Assembly (NCBI GenBank): GCA_023450085.1
Contig: JAEXHI010000012.1
Span: forward strand, 83,073 to 147,072
From: Bacteroidota bacterium
GTDB lineage: Bacteria > Bacteroidota > Bacteroidia > Sphingobacteriales > Sphingobacteriaceae
Length of the DNA stretch: 64,000 nucleotides
Direction of reading: 5' to 3'
The translations under genes were made by a program, and so were the position numbers. Every line of letters starts with the position of its first letter. The first letter of the stretch is position 1. Shown one piece after another: positions 42,632-51,925 of the stretch. The notes beneath the pieces are model-generated. The model had not been told where the DNA came from. It ran no database searches and was given only the letters and a program-made list of their open reading frames with translations.

Positions 42632-45364
42632 CTAATATCTCGTCCAGAAGCCTTTACGCTTGCTTAGTTTTAAGTCTTGCAATACAGATGCCCTTACTCT
42701 GATATCTATCGAATAACTCTGATAAGCCCCGAAAGGAATCCAACTAGCACTCATATCCCAACAGTGCAAATCTCTATAAATTGAAAATGAAGTTTGCGAT
42801 AAATTCTTTGCCTTAAAATCGTAACCAGAGGTATATTGGATTTTCCACTTTGGTGTAAGGTTAAAATCACCACTAAAGTTTAAGGTATTGGTCACGCTTC
42901 TAGTTTCTGGTCTGCCCAAAGGATTATTATAATTGAAGCTATATGCAAAAGAGAAATTCCAAGGAATATTGAAATCAACAAAAGCATTTGGATCTCTGCT
43001 TACTGCATTCAAAGCATCCATTTGTTCTTGAGTTCTAGTTGTTGGTGGGTTCTGATTATTGAGCTTATCTAAATTCTCGTTACGCTTTTTAAACGCTTCG
43101 GGGTTTAAACTATAGTCAAAAGAAAAAGTAAAAGTAGTTAATCTAGGTAGTTTACCATCTTTCCACACATATCTATCAATTTCTTGATAAGAGTATGTGG
43201 TTACTGCACTGCTTCCGGTTCCCGAAGTATAAGGTACCAAATCAACCATGTATGGACTAAATGCACCGCTGAAGTTAATCCCTAATTTTTCGGTAAACTG
43301 CGAACGTCCACTAAAATTAATATTTGATAGTTTTTTGTTTTGTCTAAACAAGTCGTAGTTAGCATTGAAAGACAAACCTTGTAGAATAGCCAATTTACGT
43401 TCTCCAGTTCCTGTAGTATCCTTACGGTTTCTCACTTTTAGCTCCACATTGTTATCCATTGCAAAGTTAATACTACCGCTTCTATATTGCGGAGGGCCGC
43501 CTCCCATAAATACAGAATATAAAAGTGGTTTTCCATATTGATCTAAAACGACCTCATGAGTATTCTCACTCCTTCCTGGTCGGATATCATCTGTATAAAA
43601 CTCTGCTGTTTTATAGTATCCAAACTTTTCAGCGGCAAACCCTGGTGCATAACTAAAACCAATACTAGGAGTCATCACGTGACGCATGGCCCTGATACTA
43701 CCATTGCCTCTAAATTGCTTGATACCATAAATTTTGGTCGACATCGAAGTATTGATACTATACTGTGCACCTCTTTTAAATCCATTTACCGTATCAGAAC
43801 GAACTTCATAACCAGAAGCGGTACGGATATATCTATTTTGTAATGTTTTGAAATCCCATTTTTCGCTATAGTTTACGCCTGAAGAAAAATTCAGGTATTT
43901 AAACAAAGTAAAAGGTAAACTGATTGGAACGTTATGGGATACGCTATTAGTGAAACTATTTAAACCACTCTTGGAAAACAATACATCCTCAGTAGTGCTC
44001 ACTCGGTTATAAGCAGTCATACTATAACCCATCGTCAATTTCTGATACCACTTAGCCTCTCCTACTCTCTTTTTAGAATCGAAAGGACTAATGGTAGACA
44101 TGTTTAAACTGACATCTGGCAAAGTTAAACTAATACTTCTATTTGCCGTTTGCTGACTATGTGTTAAAGCTGAGGTAAAGTTGAATAAACCATCTCCAAA
44201 AACTTTTCCGTAAGCAATACTGGAATTCATGGTATTTTGTAAGAACTTATTCGGATCATAGCTACCATTACCTGCCGTTACCGCATTATGCCTACTAGAA
44301 CCTGCATTTACAGAAGCACTGAAAGTAGTCCCTGGTCTAGCATTTGCTGCCTGACTATGCGTCCAACCAATCATAATTGTTTTTACAGGGGCATATTCTG
44401 GTGTTCCTTCTAAACCGTTACGAGTACTAGAGTAAGTTAAGTTGATATTTCCATTATACTTATAACGCTTAGTATAGTTAGAAACCATATTAAGGTCATA
44501 GGAGCCATTGGTATAAATATTTGTAATCAAACGAGCATCCATATAATCATTAAAGGCCATGTAATAACCACCTCCCAATAATGAAAAACCTTTAGTGGCA
44601 TCTTCTCCTGGTGTAGGCAAAATAAAACCCGATGCTTTTTTATTAGGCTTGGGGAAGAAGGCAAAAGGCAAGCCTAATGGCATAGGAATGTCTTCAAACT
44701 TCATATAAACCGGCCCAGTAATGATATGCTTTTCCGTTGCAATACCTTTAGTGATATAAATTCCAAAGTGTGGATGCGGCAAATTACAAGTACTATAAGT
44801 AGTACCATGAACGTGGAATTCGTTATCAGGTTGCATTTTTGTCTTTCCTCCTGAGAAAAAGCCTCCCTCTTGTTCGGTAAACACACCATGCACCACCCCG
44901 TTTTTTGCATTGAGGTTATAGGTTAACGAATCGGCCATTGACGACCCCTGCTCGTCAGTTTTAAAAATAGGACGTCCGTAATACTTGCCCTTATCATTGG
45001 TACTTCCTTTGGCAAAAACAATCTTACTTTTGTTATCAAAACGGATAAACTCCGCGTCCAATTCTAAACCTTCATATTTTACACGTGCACCACCATATAG
45101 GTATTGGATTTCGTTCTTTCGATCTACTACTGCCGAATCCTTCGCATAATATTCTAACTTAGAATCTAGGCTACTTTTTTTCATCACCTTTTTGGTAGTA
45201 TCCCTTTTAGGAGAGTCTATTTGCTGAGGTTTGGTTTGAAAAAATGCAACAGATGTAGATGCAAAAACTTTAGTATCAGCCGATATGGCCAACAACACTA
45301 AAAAAAATGAAAAAATGAGTATCTGTAAAAGTTTCAAATTTGTGCGTGAATGTTTATTTTGCAA
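42632..45364 (-). CDS. lptD: LPS-assembly outer-membrane protein LptD
   Basis: 910 residues. Hydrophobic N-terminus (about 12-30) for export. Residues about 65-230 form an OstA/LptA-like beta-jellyroll (YYAKDSAVVDRKNEIQYLYG, VHGTTYSTCNLPHPHFGIY). The long remainder is a beta-barrel of alternating aromatic strands, with a conserved MPLGLPFAFFPKPNKKASGF just before it. It inserts lipopolysaccharide in the outer leaflet. The Cys pairing of E. coli LptD is not evident, and the sequence is of the Bacteroidota form, which is larger. It diverges from the amidase genes with only 29 bases between starts, so one control region may drive both. Confidence 0.92.
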   Translation of the reverse strand: MQNKHSRTNLKLLQILIFSFFLVLLAISADTKVFASTSVAFFQTKPQQIDSPKRDTTKKVMKKSSLDSKLEYYAKDSAVVDRKNEIQYLYGGARVKYEGLELDAEFIRFDNKSKIVFAKGSTNDKGKYYGRPIFKTDEQGSSMADSLTYNLNAKNGVVHGVFTEQEGGFFSGGKTKMQPDNEFHVHGTTYSTCNLPHPHFGIYITKGIATEKHIITGPVYMKFEDIPMPLGLPFAFFPKPNKKASGFILPTPGEDATKGFSLLGGGYYMAFNDYMDARLITNIYTNGSYDLNMVSNYTKRYKYNGNINLTYSSTRNGLEGTPEYAPVKTIMIGWTHSQAANARPGTTFSASVNAGSSRHNAVTAGNGSYDPNKFLQNTMNSSIAYGKVFGDGLFNFTSALTHSQQTANRSISLTLPDVSLNMSTISPFDSKKRVGEAKWYQKLTMGYSMTAYNRVSTTEDVLFSKSGLNSFTNSVSHNVPISLPFTLFKYLNFSSGVNYSEKWDFKTLQNRYIRTASGYEVRSDTVNGFKRGAQYSINTSMSTKIYGIKQFRGNGSIRAMRHVMTPSIGFSYAPGFAAEKFGYYKTAEFYTDDIRPGRSENTHEVVLDQYGKPLLYSVFMGGGPPQYRSGSINFAMDNNVELKVRNRKDTTGTGERKLAILQGLSFNANYDLFRQNKKLSNINFSGRSQFTEKLGINFSGAFSPYMVDLVPYTSGTGSSAVTTYSYQEIDRYVWKDGKLPRLTTFTFSFDYSLNPEAFKKRNENLDKLNNQNPPTTRTQEQMDALNAVSRDPNAFVDFNIPWNFSFAYSFNYNNPLGRPETRSVTNTLNFSGDFNLTPKWKIQYTSGYDFKAKNLSQTSFSIYRDLHCWDMSASWIPFGAYQSYSIDIRVRASVLQDLKLSKRKGFWTRY

Positions 45365-45393
45365 TAATCTTTACCACAAAACGTTCAAAATTA

Positions 45394-46269
45394 ATGAAAA
45401 ATATACCATTGAACAGAGCAAAACAAATATTGATCATATTAATTTCTATTTTATCACTACTAACCATTGATAATCAGACTTTTGCACAACAATATAAAAT
45501 TAAAACAATTGTAATAGATGCAGGGCATGGCGGGAAGGACGGATCAACCAGAGGGAACTATTCTACAGAGAAAGATGTTGCCCTAAAGACAGCTTTACGG
45601 TTAGGAAAGCTTATTGAGGAAAATTTGAAGGATGTTAAAGTAATATACACACGTACTGAAGATGTGTTTATTCCGCTTTATGAAAGAATTGCATTGGCCA
45701 ACAATGAAAAGGCCGACCTTTTTATTTCCATCCATTGCAATGACATGCCAGTGTATCCTCAACGCTATATTAGCGGCTATACCCGCAAAAAAGGCAAAAA
45801 AGTCCCAATTTATAAAACAAAGTATTCAAAAAGCACTTCTACTAGAGGTACAGAAACATTTGTATCTGGTAGTGGTAGGGTTGATGAGCAAGACGATGCC
45901 ATTAAAAGAGAAAACGCAGCCATATTTTTAGAGGAAAACTATAAGGAAAACTATGAAGGATTTGACACCAGCGATCCTGAAAGTGCCATTATTTTATCGC
46001 TCATGAAAAACACCTTTAGAACGCAGAGTTTGAAATTTGCCAAGTATATACAAGATCAATATATAGCTGTAGGACGGATCAATAGAGGCGTTCAAGAAAA
46101 AAGCTTAGCTGTTTTAGCCAGAGCGGGCATGCCTGCGGTGCTTACTGAAATTGGTTTTATTTCTAACCCTAACGAAGAAGACTATATGAACTCGGAAGCT
46201 GGCCAAATAGAAATCACCAACTGTATATTAAAAGCTATTCAAGCCTATAAATCAAGCGTAGAAAATTAA
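45394..46269 (+). CDS. N-acetylmuramoyl-L-alanine amidase (Amidase_3), first of a tandem pair
   Basis: Start taken at ATG 45394 (MKNIPLNRAKQILIILISIL, 291 residues), giving a signal peptide with cleavage after FAQ. The catalytic domain shows VIDAGHGGKDG (Zn His), TEKDVALK (Zn Glu), FISIHCND (Zn His) and LTEIGFISNPNE (catalytic Glu). It cuts the amide between muramic acid and L-alanine in peptidoglycan. An insertion with many Lys (about 115-150) is absent from the second copy. The gene diverges from lptD and is followed 30 bases on by a paralogue, so both probably act in envelope remodelling. Confidence 0.93.
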   Translation: MKNIPLNRAKQILIILISILSLLTIDNQTFAQQYKIKTIVIDAGHGGKDGSTRGNYSTEKDVALKTALRLGKLIEENLKDVKVIYTRTEDVFIPLYERIALANNEKADLFISIHCNDMPVYPQRYISGYTRKKGKKVPIYKTKYSKSTSTRGTETFVSGSGRVDEQDDAIKRENAAIFLEENYKENYEGFDTSDPESAIILSLMKNTFRTQSLKFAKYIQDQYIAVGRINRGVQEKSLAVLARAGMPAVLTEIGFISNPNEEDYMNSEAGQIEITNCILKAIQAYKSSVEN

Positions 46270-46299
46270 ATTTTGTATTTTTGCACAAAACACATTTAA

Positions 46300-47076
46300 A
46301 TGCAGCCAAGAAACATCCTTTTATACTTCACTTTTTTATTTTTCGCTTTCTCATTTTTCGATGCAAATGCCCAAGGATATAAAATAAAGACCATTGTAGT
46401 TGATGCTGGTCACGGAGGTGTGAAACCAGGAGCTAAAGGTGCTTATTCGTGGGAGAAAGATGTAGCTTTAAAAGTTGCTTTAAAATTAGGGGCAAAACTT
46501 CAAGAGGAATTACCTCAAATTAAGGTGATACAAACTCGTAAAACAGATGTAGATGTGGATTGGTATCGCAGGGCAGAAATTGCCAATGACGCCAAAGCTG
46601 ATCTGTTTATTTCTATCCACTGTAATTCTATGCCTAAAGGGAACAACTATACTAAAGGTACAGAAACCTTTGTGGGAGCTTATAGACGTATCAACGAAAT
46701 GGACGCTGGCTTAAAGGAAAACGAGGATATCATTAAGGATAAAAACTTCAAGAAACACGGCACCTACGACCCTACGGATCCTGAAGAGATCATCTTATTA
46801 TCACTTTATAAGTCACTTTACCGTTCAAAAAGCTTAGCTTTGGCTAGTTATATCCAAAAAAATTATACCGAAGTAAACAAAAGAGTGAACAGAGGTGTTA
46901 AAGAGCAGGGATTACTGATATTACAAAGAGCAGCAATGCCATCGGTACTAACCGAAATAGGCTTTATCTCCAATCCTGAAGAGGAGCGATATATTAACTC
47001 CGAAGAAGGACAGGAAGAAATAGTAACTGCTATTGTAAATGCCATTAAACAATATAAAAAAGAAGTAGAGAACTAA
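46300..47076 (+). CDS. N-acetylmuramoyl-L-alanine amidase (Amidase_3), second of a tandem pair
   Basis: 258 residues with signal peptide MQPRNILLYFTFLFFAFSF and cleavage near ANAQ. Zinc and catalytic motifs are all kept: VVDAGHGGVKPG, WEKDVALK, FISIHCNS, LTEIGFISNPEE. It is shorter than the upstream copy because the Lys-rich insertion is missing, which suggests different partners or substrates rather than simple redundancy. A TATTTTTG box at 46276-46283 just before the start may be an internal -7 element, but no -33 is evident. The MCE gene follows after 67 bases. Confidence 0.93.
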   Translation: MQPRNILLYFTFLFFAFSFFDANAQGYKIKTIVVDAGHGGVKPGAKGAYSWEKDVALKVALKLGAKLQEELPQIKVIQTRKTDVDVDWYRRAEIANDAKADLFISIHCNSMPKGNNYTKGTETFVGAYRRINEMDAGLKENEDIIKDKNFKKHGTYDPTDPEEIILLSLYKSLYRSKSLALASYIQKNYTEVNKRVNRGVKEQGLLILQRAAMPSVLTEIGFISNPEEERYINSEEGQEEIVTAIVNAIKQYKKEVEN

Positions 47077-47143
47077 ATAAACCAAGAAATTAGATGAAAC
47101 AAATAACACTGTTTCATTACTACTAAAAATCGCTACAACATCA

Positions 47144-48097
47144 ATGAAAATAAAGAACGAAACCAAAGTAGGCATTTTAGCAGCATTTGCCATTGCCCTG
47201 CTTATTATAGGCTATAACTTTTTAAAAGGAAACAGCTTATTTTCTAGCGAGACAGTCCTTTACGCCAAATATACCCATGTGGATGGATTAACGGTATCTA
47301 AGCCAGTATTGATTAACGGTTATCAAATTGGTAGAGTGGCAGCATTGGAACTACAACCAGATGCTACAATTCAGGCTACTTTAAAGATTAACGGAAAATA
47401 TGAAATTCCTAAAAACACTATTGCTCGTTTAGAAGGTACTGACCTTTTAGGTAGCAAAGCCATTATATTGACACTTGGTAACGATAAAAATTTCGCTCAA
47501 GATGGTGACTACCTACAAACTAATGTAGAAAAAGGTTTGATGGAAACTTTTCAACCTGTTCAAAAGAAAGCTGAATTGATCATCACCAAAATGGACTCGA
47601 TCCTTTCAAGTATCAATACCATTTTAAATCCTAACCTTCAGAAAAATATCGACCGCAGTTTTACCAGTATTGCAGGTACTTTGAGTTCTTTGGAATCTAC
47701 TTCTAAAAAAGTTGATGCCTTGGTAGGATCAGAAAGCTCTAAACTTTCATCTATCCTATCTAATGTAGAAGCCATTACTGCCAACTTTAAAAACAATGGT
47801 GCTAGGATTGATGCCGTAATGAAGAACTTGAATACGATGACGGATAAGGTGGCAGCTGTAAACTTTGAAGAAACAGTAAATAAGGCTAATAAAGCAATGG
47901 CTGATTTACAAGGGATGATCAGTGATCTTAAAAGCGGAAAAGGTACATTGGGTGCGCTGTTAAATGACAGACAAATGTATGATAACCTTACCAATGCTTC
48001 TAAAAACTTAGATGCTTTAATGATCGACTTAAAAGCTAATCCTAAGCGCTACGTACACTTCTCGGTATTTGGTGGCGGGAACAAGAAAGATAAATAG
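47144..48097 (+). CDS. mlaD: MCE/MlaD-type lipid-transport protein
   Basis: 317 residues. One N-terminal helix (MKIKNETKVGILAAFAIALL, about 8-28) anchors it to the inner membrane. The MCE domain follows (about 38-115: YTHVDGLTVSKPVLINGYQI, LLGSKAIILTLG). The C-terminal half is helical with heptad patterns (LSSLESTSKKVDALVGSESS). Mla systems move phospholipids between membranes through periplasmic hexamers of MlaD. ABC components (MlaE/MlaF) are not in this window. It follows the two amidases in an envelope cluster and ends in a good terminator. Confidence 0.9.
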   Translation: MKIKNETKVGILAAFAIALLIIGYNFLKGNSLFSSETVLYAKYTHVDGLTVSKPVLINGYQIGRVAALELQPDATIQATLKINGKYEIPKNTIARLEGTDLLGSKAIILTLGNDKNFAQDGDYLQTNVEKGLMETFQPVQKKAELIITKMDSILSSINTILNPNLQKNIDRSFTSIAGTLSSLESTSKKVDALVGSESSKLSSILSNVEAITANFKNNGARIDAVMKNLNTMTDKVAAVNFEETVNKANKAMADLQGMISDLKSGKGTLGALLNDRQMYDNLTNASKNLDALMIDLKANPKRYVHFSVFGGGNKKDK

Positions 48098-48120
48098 TAA
48101 ACAGAACCTCAATACAACAA

Positions 48121-48153
48121 GCGAAGAATTCTTAACAGTTCTTCGCTTTTTTT
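48121..48153 (+). terminator. Terminator after mlaD-like gene
   Basis: GCGAAGAA and TTCTTCGC arms around a 10-base loop followed by seven T. 23 bases after the stop codon. The rest of the interval to 48404 carries repeats only. Confidence 0.88.
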
Positions 48154-48227
48154 ATGACCTCCATTGTCATTTCGAGAGCAACGTAGCCTAGAAATCTTTG
48201 GTTCAGTTAGGGAGTATAGACTATTAT

Positions 48228-48260
48228 AGACTTACGAAGTTTTTGAAACTTCGTAAGTCT
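48228..48260. repeat. 33-base perfect palindrome, copy 3
   Basis: Arms AGACTTACGAAGTTT and inverse, loop TTT instead of TAG. It stands next to the inverted family B repeat (48322-48384), so the pair mirrors the arrangement at 31111-31240. Confidence 0.93.
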
Positions 48261-48321
48261 TACTTTTACCATGTCGTTAGATTTAACTTTACAAGTCTAC
48301 AAAATCTATACTCCAAACCAA

Positions 48322-48384
48322 TTCAAAGATTTTACTTCGTAGAGCTTCGGTTCTCCATCCCGAAGGTTCAGTATCGAAATGACG
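48322..48384. repeat. Composite repeat, family B copy 2 (inverted)
   Basis: Reverse complement of 31111-31173 with two differences in 63 positions, ending TCGAAATGACG. Lies 20 bases beyond the RNase Z stop codon. Confidence 0.9.
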
Positions 48385-48403
48385 AAAGATAAGCAGCTAA
48401 GCC

Positions 48404-49315
48404 TTATATTTCAAAAGTCTTACCTTCTGTTGCTAATACTGTATTTTCGAAGCCAGCTTGTGCTTCCTCTAGCAAACCTTCTAAGGTTTTGTATCTAGAA
48501 GAAAAATGGCCAATCAATAATTTCTTAGCCCCTACCTTTTTGGCAATTTCAGCGGCTTGCTGCGCGGTAGTATGATGGGTTTCCAAAGCTCGCTCCAGCA
48601 TGTCGTGCATAAACGTAGCTTCATGATAAAGCGTGTCAGCTCCTTTGATCAGCTCAAAATATCGTTCGTCGTACATCGTATCAGAACAATAGCAGTACAC
48701 CTTTGGAGTAGCTGAATCTGTTGTGTAATCTAAATGATTGATTTTTCTGCCATCTGGTAATTCAAAATCTACACTACGCTTTAGCATGGTATAATATTCC
48801 ACTGGAATAGAATCTTGCTCCAGCTTCTCTATAATAAGCTTTCTTAATCGCTTTTTTTCTGTAAACTTAAAACCTGTACATGGAATACGATGGTTCAGTA
48901 TTATGGTTTCAACAATGACATCATTATTCTTAAAAATCACTTCTGGTTTAGAAGGATCTATCGAAAAAAAGTTGATGGCATAACGCAAATGCGTGTCAGA
49001 ATGAAGAAACTGTAGCTCTAAAATTTCTTTTAACGCCGCAGGAGCAAATAAATGCAGTGGTTTTGTACGACCATTGAGATGTAAGCTAGACAATAATCCA
49101 ACCAAGCCAAAAAAATGGTCACCATGCAAATGACTGATAAAAATAAAATCAATTTTGGAAGCCTTAAAACCATAGCGAATCAACTGCTGTTGAGTACCCT
49201 CACCGCAGTCGATTAAATAAAAACGTTCATTACAATTTAGTAATTGCGCTGTTGGATTTCGGTTATAAATTGGCGTTGCCGAACTGCTCCCTAAGATCGT
49301 TACTTCAAACTTCAT
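48404..49315 (-). CDS. rnz: Ribonuclease Z
   Basis: 303 residues, metallo-beta-lactamase fold. Zinc ligands are in FISHLHGDHFFGLVGLL (about 61-77), and in CYCSDTMYD and LLIGHFSSRY further on. The tRNA-recognition features LLNCNERFYLIDCGEGTQQQ and NHRIPCTGFKF are typical of tRNase Z, which trims the 3' end of tRNA precursors. Length is that of the short form. It starts 9 bases after the STAS gene stop, so both share a transcript. Confidence 0.95.
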   Translation of the reverse strand: MKFEVTILGSSSATPIYNRNPTAQLLNCNERFYLIDCGEGTQQQLIRYGFKASKIDFIFISHLHGDHFFGLVGLLSSLHLNGRTKPLHLFAPAALKEILELQFLHSDTHLRYAINFFSIDPSKPEVIFKNNDVIVETIILNHRIPCTGFKFTEKKRLRKLIIEKLEQDSIPVEYYTMLKRSVDFELPDGRKINHLDYTTDSATPKVYCYCSDTMYDERYFELIKGADTLYHEATFMHDMLERALETHHTTAQQAAEIAKKVGAKKLLIGHFSSRYKTLEGLLEEAQAGFENTVLATEGKTFEI

Positions 49316-49324
49316 TCAATAATT

Positions 49325-49711
49325 TTACCCTTTGTCTACTCCGCCACGAAGTTCTTTTTCGATCTCTTCCATAAAGATAAGATCTGTTGCTTCGTCTAGC
49401 TTATTAACAAACGTAATAGACTGATGAAGGTTTGACATTTGGATAATTTGTGCGATACTTTTATTAACGCCACACACGATAAAAATACCATCGGCAGCTT
49501 TACAAAGTCTATCTCCAGCCAATAAAGAACTTAAATCTTGCGCATCATTACATTCCTTAACAGCTGACAGATCTAAAACGATATTGTGATAGCCTTCTGT
49601 GTTTAAAAGAATAAATTCTGATTTCAAGGCGGGGGTATTATCATTAGTGAATTTAGGCTCATCTAATTTCAACACTACATATTTCTCGTGCTTATCTACA
49701 CTAAATTTCAT
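49325..49711 (-). CDS. STAS-domain protein, without the phospho-acceptor serine
   Basis: 128 residues: MKFSVDKHEKYVVLKLDEPK, NIVLDLSAVKECNDAQDLSS, DGIFIVCGVNKSIAQIIQMS are consistent with a single STAS domain like anti-anti-sigma factors. In SpoIIAA the loop DSSGLG carries the phosphorylated Ser. Here the equivalent reads DAQDLS, so Ser is replaced and regulation by phosphorylation is unlikely. It could be a fixed binding module. It is encoded just before rnz in the same orientation. Confidence 0.8.
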   Translation of the reverse strand: MKFSVDKHEKYVVLKLDEPKFTNDNTPALKSEFILLNTEGYHNIVLDLSAVKECNDAQDLSSLLAGDRLCKAADGIFIVCGVNKSIAQIIQMSNLHQSITFVNKLDEATDLIFMEEIEKELRGGVDKG

Positions 49712-49801
49712 ATTTTTTGGTTTTGGGTTGTTTGGTTTTTCAGTTGGTTAGTTGTTTAGACCCCAAGCTTAAAACTTACAACGTAATACTTATTACCTAA
49801 T

Positions 49802-50755
49802 CTATAGGTTCAATAATTTTTCAACAGCTGCTTTTGTATTTGCCTCTATCCTATCCAAGATATTTTCAGAAGGATTTTTTACAAATTTCTCTCCAACAAT
49901 CTGCTCATAAAGCTCAATATAGCGTTCTGAAATGGATTCTACAATTTCTTCAGTCATTATTGGCACTACTTGCCCATCTTTACCCTGAAAACCATTCTCT
50001 ATTAACCATTTACGTACAAACTCTTTAGAAAGCTGTTTTTGGGCCTCATTATTGGCCTGTCTTTCCTCATAACCTTCGGCATAAAAGTAACGTGACGAGT
50101 CTGGCGTATGAATTTCATCAATCAAATAAATATCATCGCCTACTTTACCGAACTCATATTTAGTATCTACTAAAATCAATCCTCTTTCAGCAGCCATTTC
50201 TGTACCTCTTTGGTATAAAGCACGAGTGTACTTCTCTAATTTTTCGTAATCTGCTAAAGAAACAATGCCTTTCGCCAAAATATCTTCTCTTGAAATATCC
50301 TCATCATGTCCTACAGCAGCTTTTGTAGTAGGCGTAATAATCGGTTCAGGAAGTTTATCATTTTCTTTTAAACCTTCTGGCAAAGCAACACCACAAACCT
50401 GACGTTTACCCAAAGCATATTCACGAGCGGCATGACCAGCCAAATATCCTCTGATCACCATCTCTACCTTAAACGGTTCGCAAATACGGCCAATGGTCAC
50501 CATCTCGTCTGGCGTATCCATTACCCAATTTGGCACGATGTCTTTTGTTGCTGATAAAAATTTAGCTGCAATTTGGTTCAACACTTGACCTTTGTAAGGA
50601 ATTGCTTCTGGCAATACCACATCAAATGCTGAAATTCTATCGGTCACTACCATTGCCATCAACTGGTTATCAATAGTATATACATCACGTACTTTTCCTT
50701 TGTAAAAACTACTTTGTTTTGGGAAGGTAAATTGGGTTTCTTTTACTGCTTTCAT
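49802..50755 (-). CDS. purC: SAICAR synthase
   Basis: 317 residues, longer than the 237-residue E. coli enzyme and like the eukaryote-type and Bacteroidota forms. Motifs: SSFYKGKVRDVYTIDNQLMA (ATP-binding loop), VTDRISAFDV, EMVIRGYLAGHAAREY, TTKAAVGHDEDIS and DTKYEFG with LIDEIHTPDSSR. It joins aspartate to CAIR in purine synthesis. It is flanked by phoH (upstream, minus strand) and the STAS-rnz unit, with a terminator between phoH and purC. Confidence 0.96.
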   Translation of the reverse strand: MKAVKETQFTFPKQSSFYKGKVRDVYTIDNQLMAMVVTDRISAFDVVLPEAIPYKGQVLNQIAAKFLSATKDIVPNWVMDTPDEMVTIGRICEPFKVEMVIRGYLAGHAAREYALGKRQVCGVALPEGLKENDKLPEPIITPTTKAAVGHDEDISREDILAKGIVSLADYEKLEKYTRALYQRGTEMAAERGLILVDTKYEFGKVGDDIYLIDEIHTPDSSRYFYAEGYEERQANNEAQKQLSKEFVRKWLIENGFQGKDGQVVPIMTEEIVESISERYIELYEQIVGEKFVKNPSENILDRIEANTKAAVEKLLNL

Positions 50756-50820
50756 GAGGGTATAAAAATAGTAAAAAAGTCGGGAAAGTCCGAAAGTTGA
50801 GCAGCTAACTTGACCTAATA

Positions 50821-50860
50821 AAAAAGTCCGAAGACAGAATTATAATTTTCATCTTCGGAC
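50821..50860 (-). terminator. Terminator after phoH
   Basis: On the minus strand GTCCGAAGA and TCTTCGGAC (9 bp) around a 17-base AT-rich loop, followed by TTTTTT. It lies 48 bases beyond the phoH stop, upstream of purC. Confidence 0.85.
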
Positions 50861-50907
50861 CTTGACGTATTTTAAAAGACATGCTATTAACTAGCACCTA
50901 ACCACTA

Positions 50908-51870
50908 TCACTGAATATCTCCGTAAGCTTTTAAGATTTGTTTCACCAATTTATGACGCACTACATCCTCTCCGCTTAAATAAATAATATCGATCCCTTT
51001 AATATCACCCAATATGCGAAGGGCGTTATGCAAGCCCGACTGTGCTTTTTTTGGTAAATCGATTTGAGTAACATCGCCCGTAACGATAAATTTAGCCGTT
51101 GGTCCCATACGGGTTAGGAACATTTTCAATTGTAAATCGGTAGAGTTCTGCGCCTCATCCAAAATTACAAAGCAATTATCTAAAGTACGTCCACGCATAA
51201 ATGCCAATGGCGCTACTTCGATAGTCCTGTTCTCTAAATAAATCTTTAGTTTCTCTGCAGGAATCATATCATCAAGCGCATCATACAATGGGCGCAAATA
51301 AGGATCAACCTTTTCCTTTAAGTCGCCTGGTAAAAAACCTAAACTCTCTCCGGCTTCTACTGCAGGTCTGGTCAAGATGATACGCTTAATCTCTTTATTT
51401 TTTAACGCTCTTACCGCCAAAGCTACCGCCGTATAGGTTTTACCTGTACCTGCAGGACCAATGGCAAATAGCACATCATTTTTATTGATGCTATCAACCA
51501 TCTTACGCTGGTTGGCCGTACGAGCTTTTACCATAAGGCCATGGTTTCCGTAAACAATTACTTCACCACTACCCACAGGAGCACCAGTAGTCGCTTCTGT
51601 AGTGCTCTCCGTATTTTTTTTCGCCCCTAATATGCCATCCACATCATTGTTGGTCAGCGTTCCAATTTTATCTAAATGAGCCACCAAGGCGTTGATTTTT
51701 TGCTCAAACAATTTAAGCTCGGCCTCGTCACCTAAAGCCTTCACTTCATTGCCTCTAGCTACAATCTTCAGCTTCGGAAAAGCAGCTTTTATTTGCTCGT
51801 AATGCTCGTTATTTGCCCCCCAGAATTGTATCTGATCGGTAGTTTCCAGTATCAATTTTATTTCGCTCAA
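50908..51870 (-). CDS. PhoH family ATPase
   Basis: 320 residues. P-loop GPAGTGKTYTAVALAVRAL near residue 138, Walker B FVILDEAQNS, and GDVTQIDLP as the sensor segment, all in PhoH order. An N-terminal PIN-like or KH-like part (1-85) precedes it. PhoH/YbeZ proteins act in RNA metabolism and ribosome maturation with YbeY in other bacteria, but the role in Bacteroidota is not settled. Divergent from the DUF62 gene with a 15-base dyad between. Confidence 0.92.
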   Translation of the reverse strand: MSEIKLILETTDQIQFWGANNEHYEQIKAAFPKLKIVARGNEVKALGDEAELKLFEQKINALVAHLDKIGTLTNNDVDGILGAKKNTESTTEATTGAPVGSGEVIVYGNHGLMVKARTANQRKMVDSINKNDVLFAIGPAGTGKTYTAVALAVRALKNKEIKRIILTRPAVEAGESLGFLPGDLKEKVDPYLRPLYDALDDMIPAEKLKIYLENRTIEVAPLAFMRGRTLDNCFVILDEAQNSTDLQLKMFLTRMGPTAKFIVTGDVTQIDLPKKAQSGLHNALRILGDIKGIDIIYLSGEDVVRHKLVKQILKAYGDIQ

Positions 51871-51925
51871 AATATTGTTTTTTTAGTTGCGCCCTGTGTA
51901 ATTCGATTTAAAAATTGAATATTTG

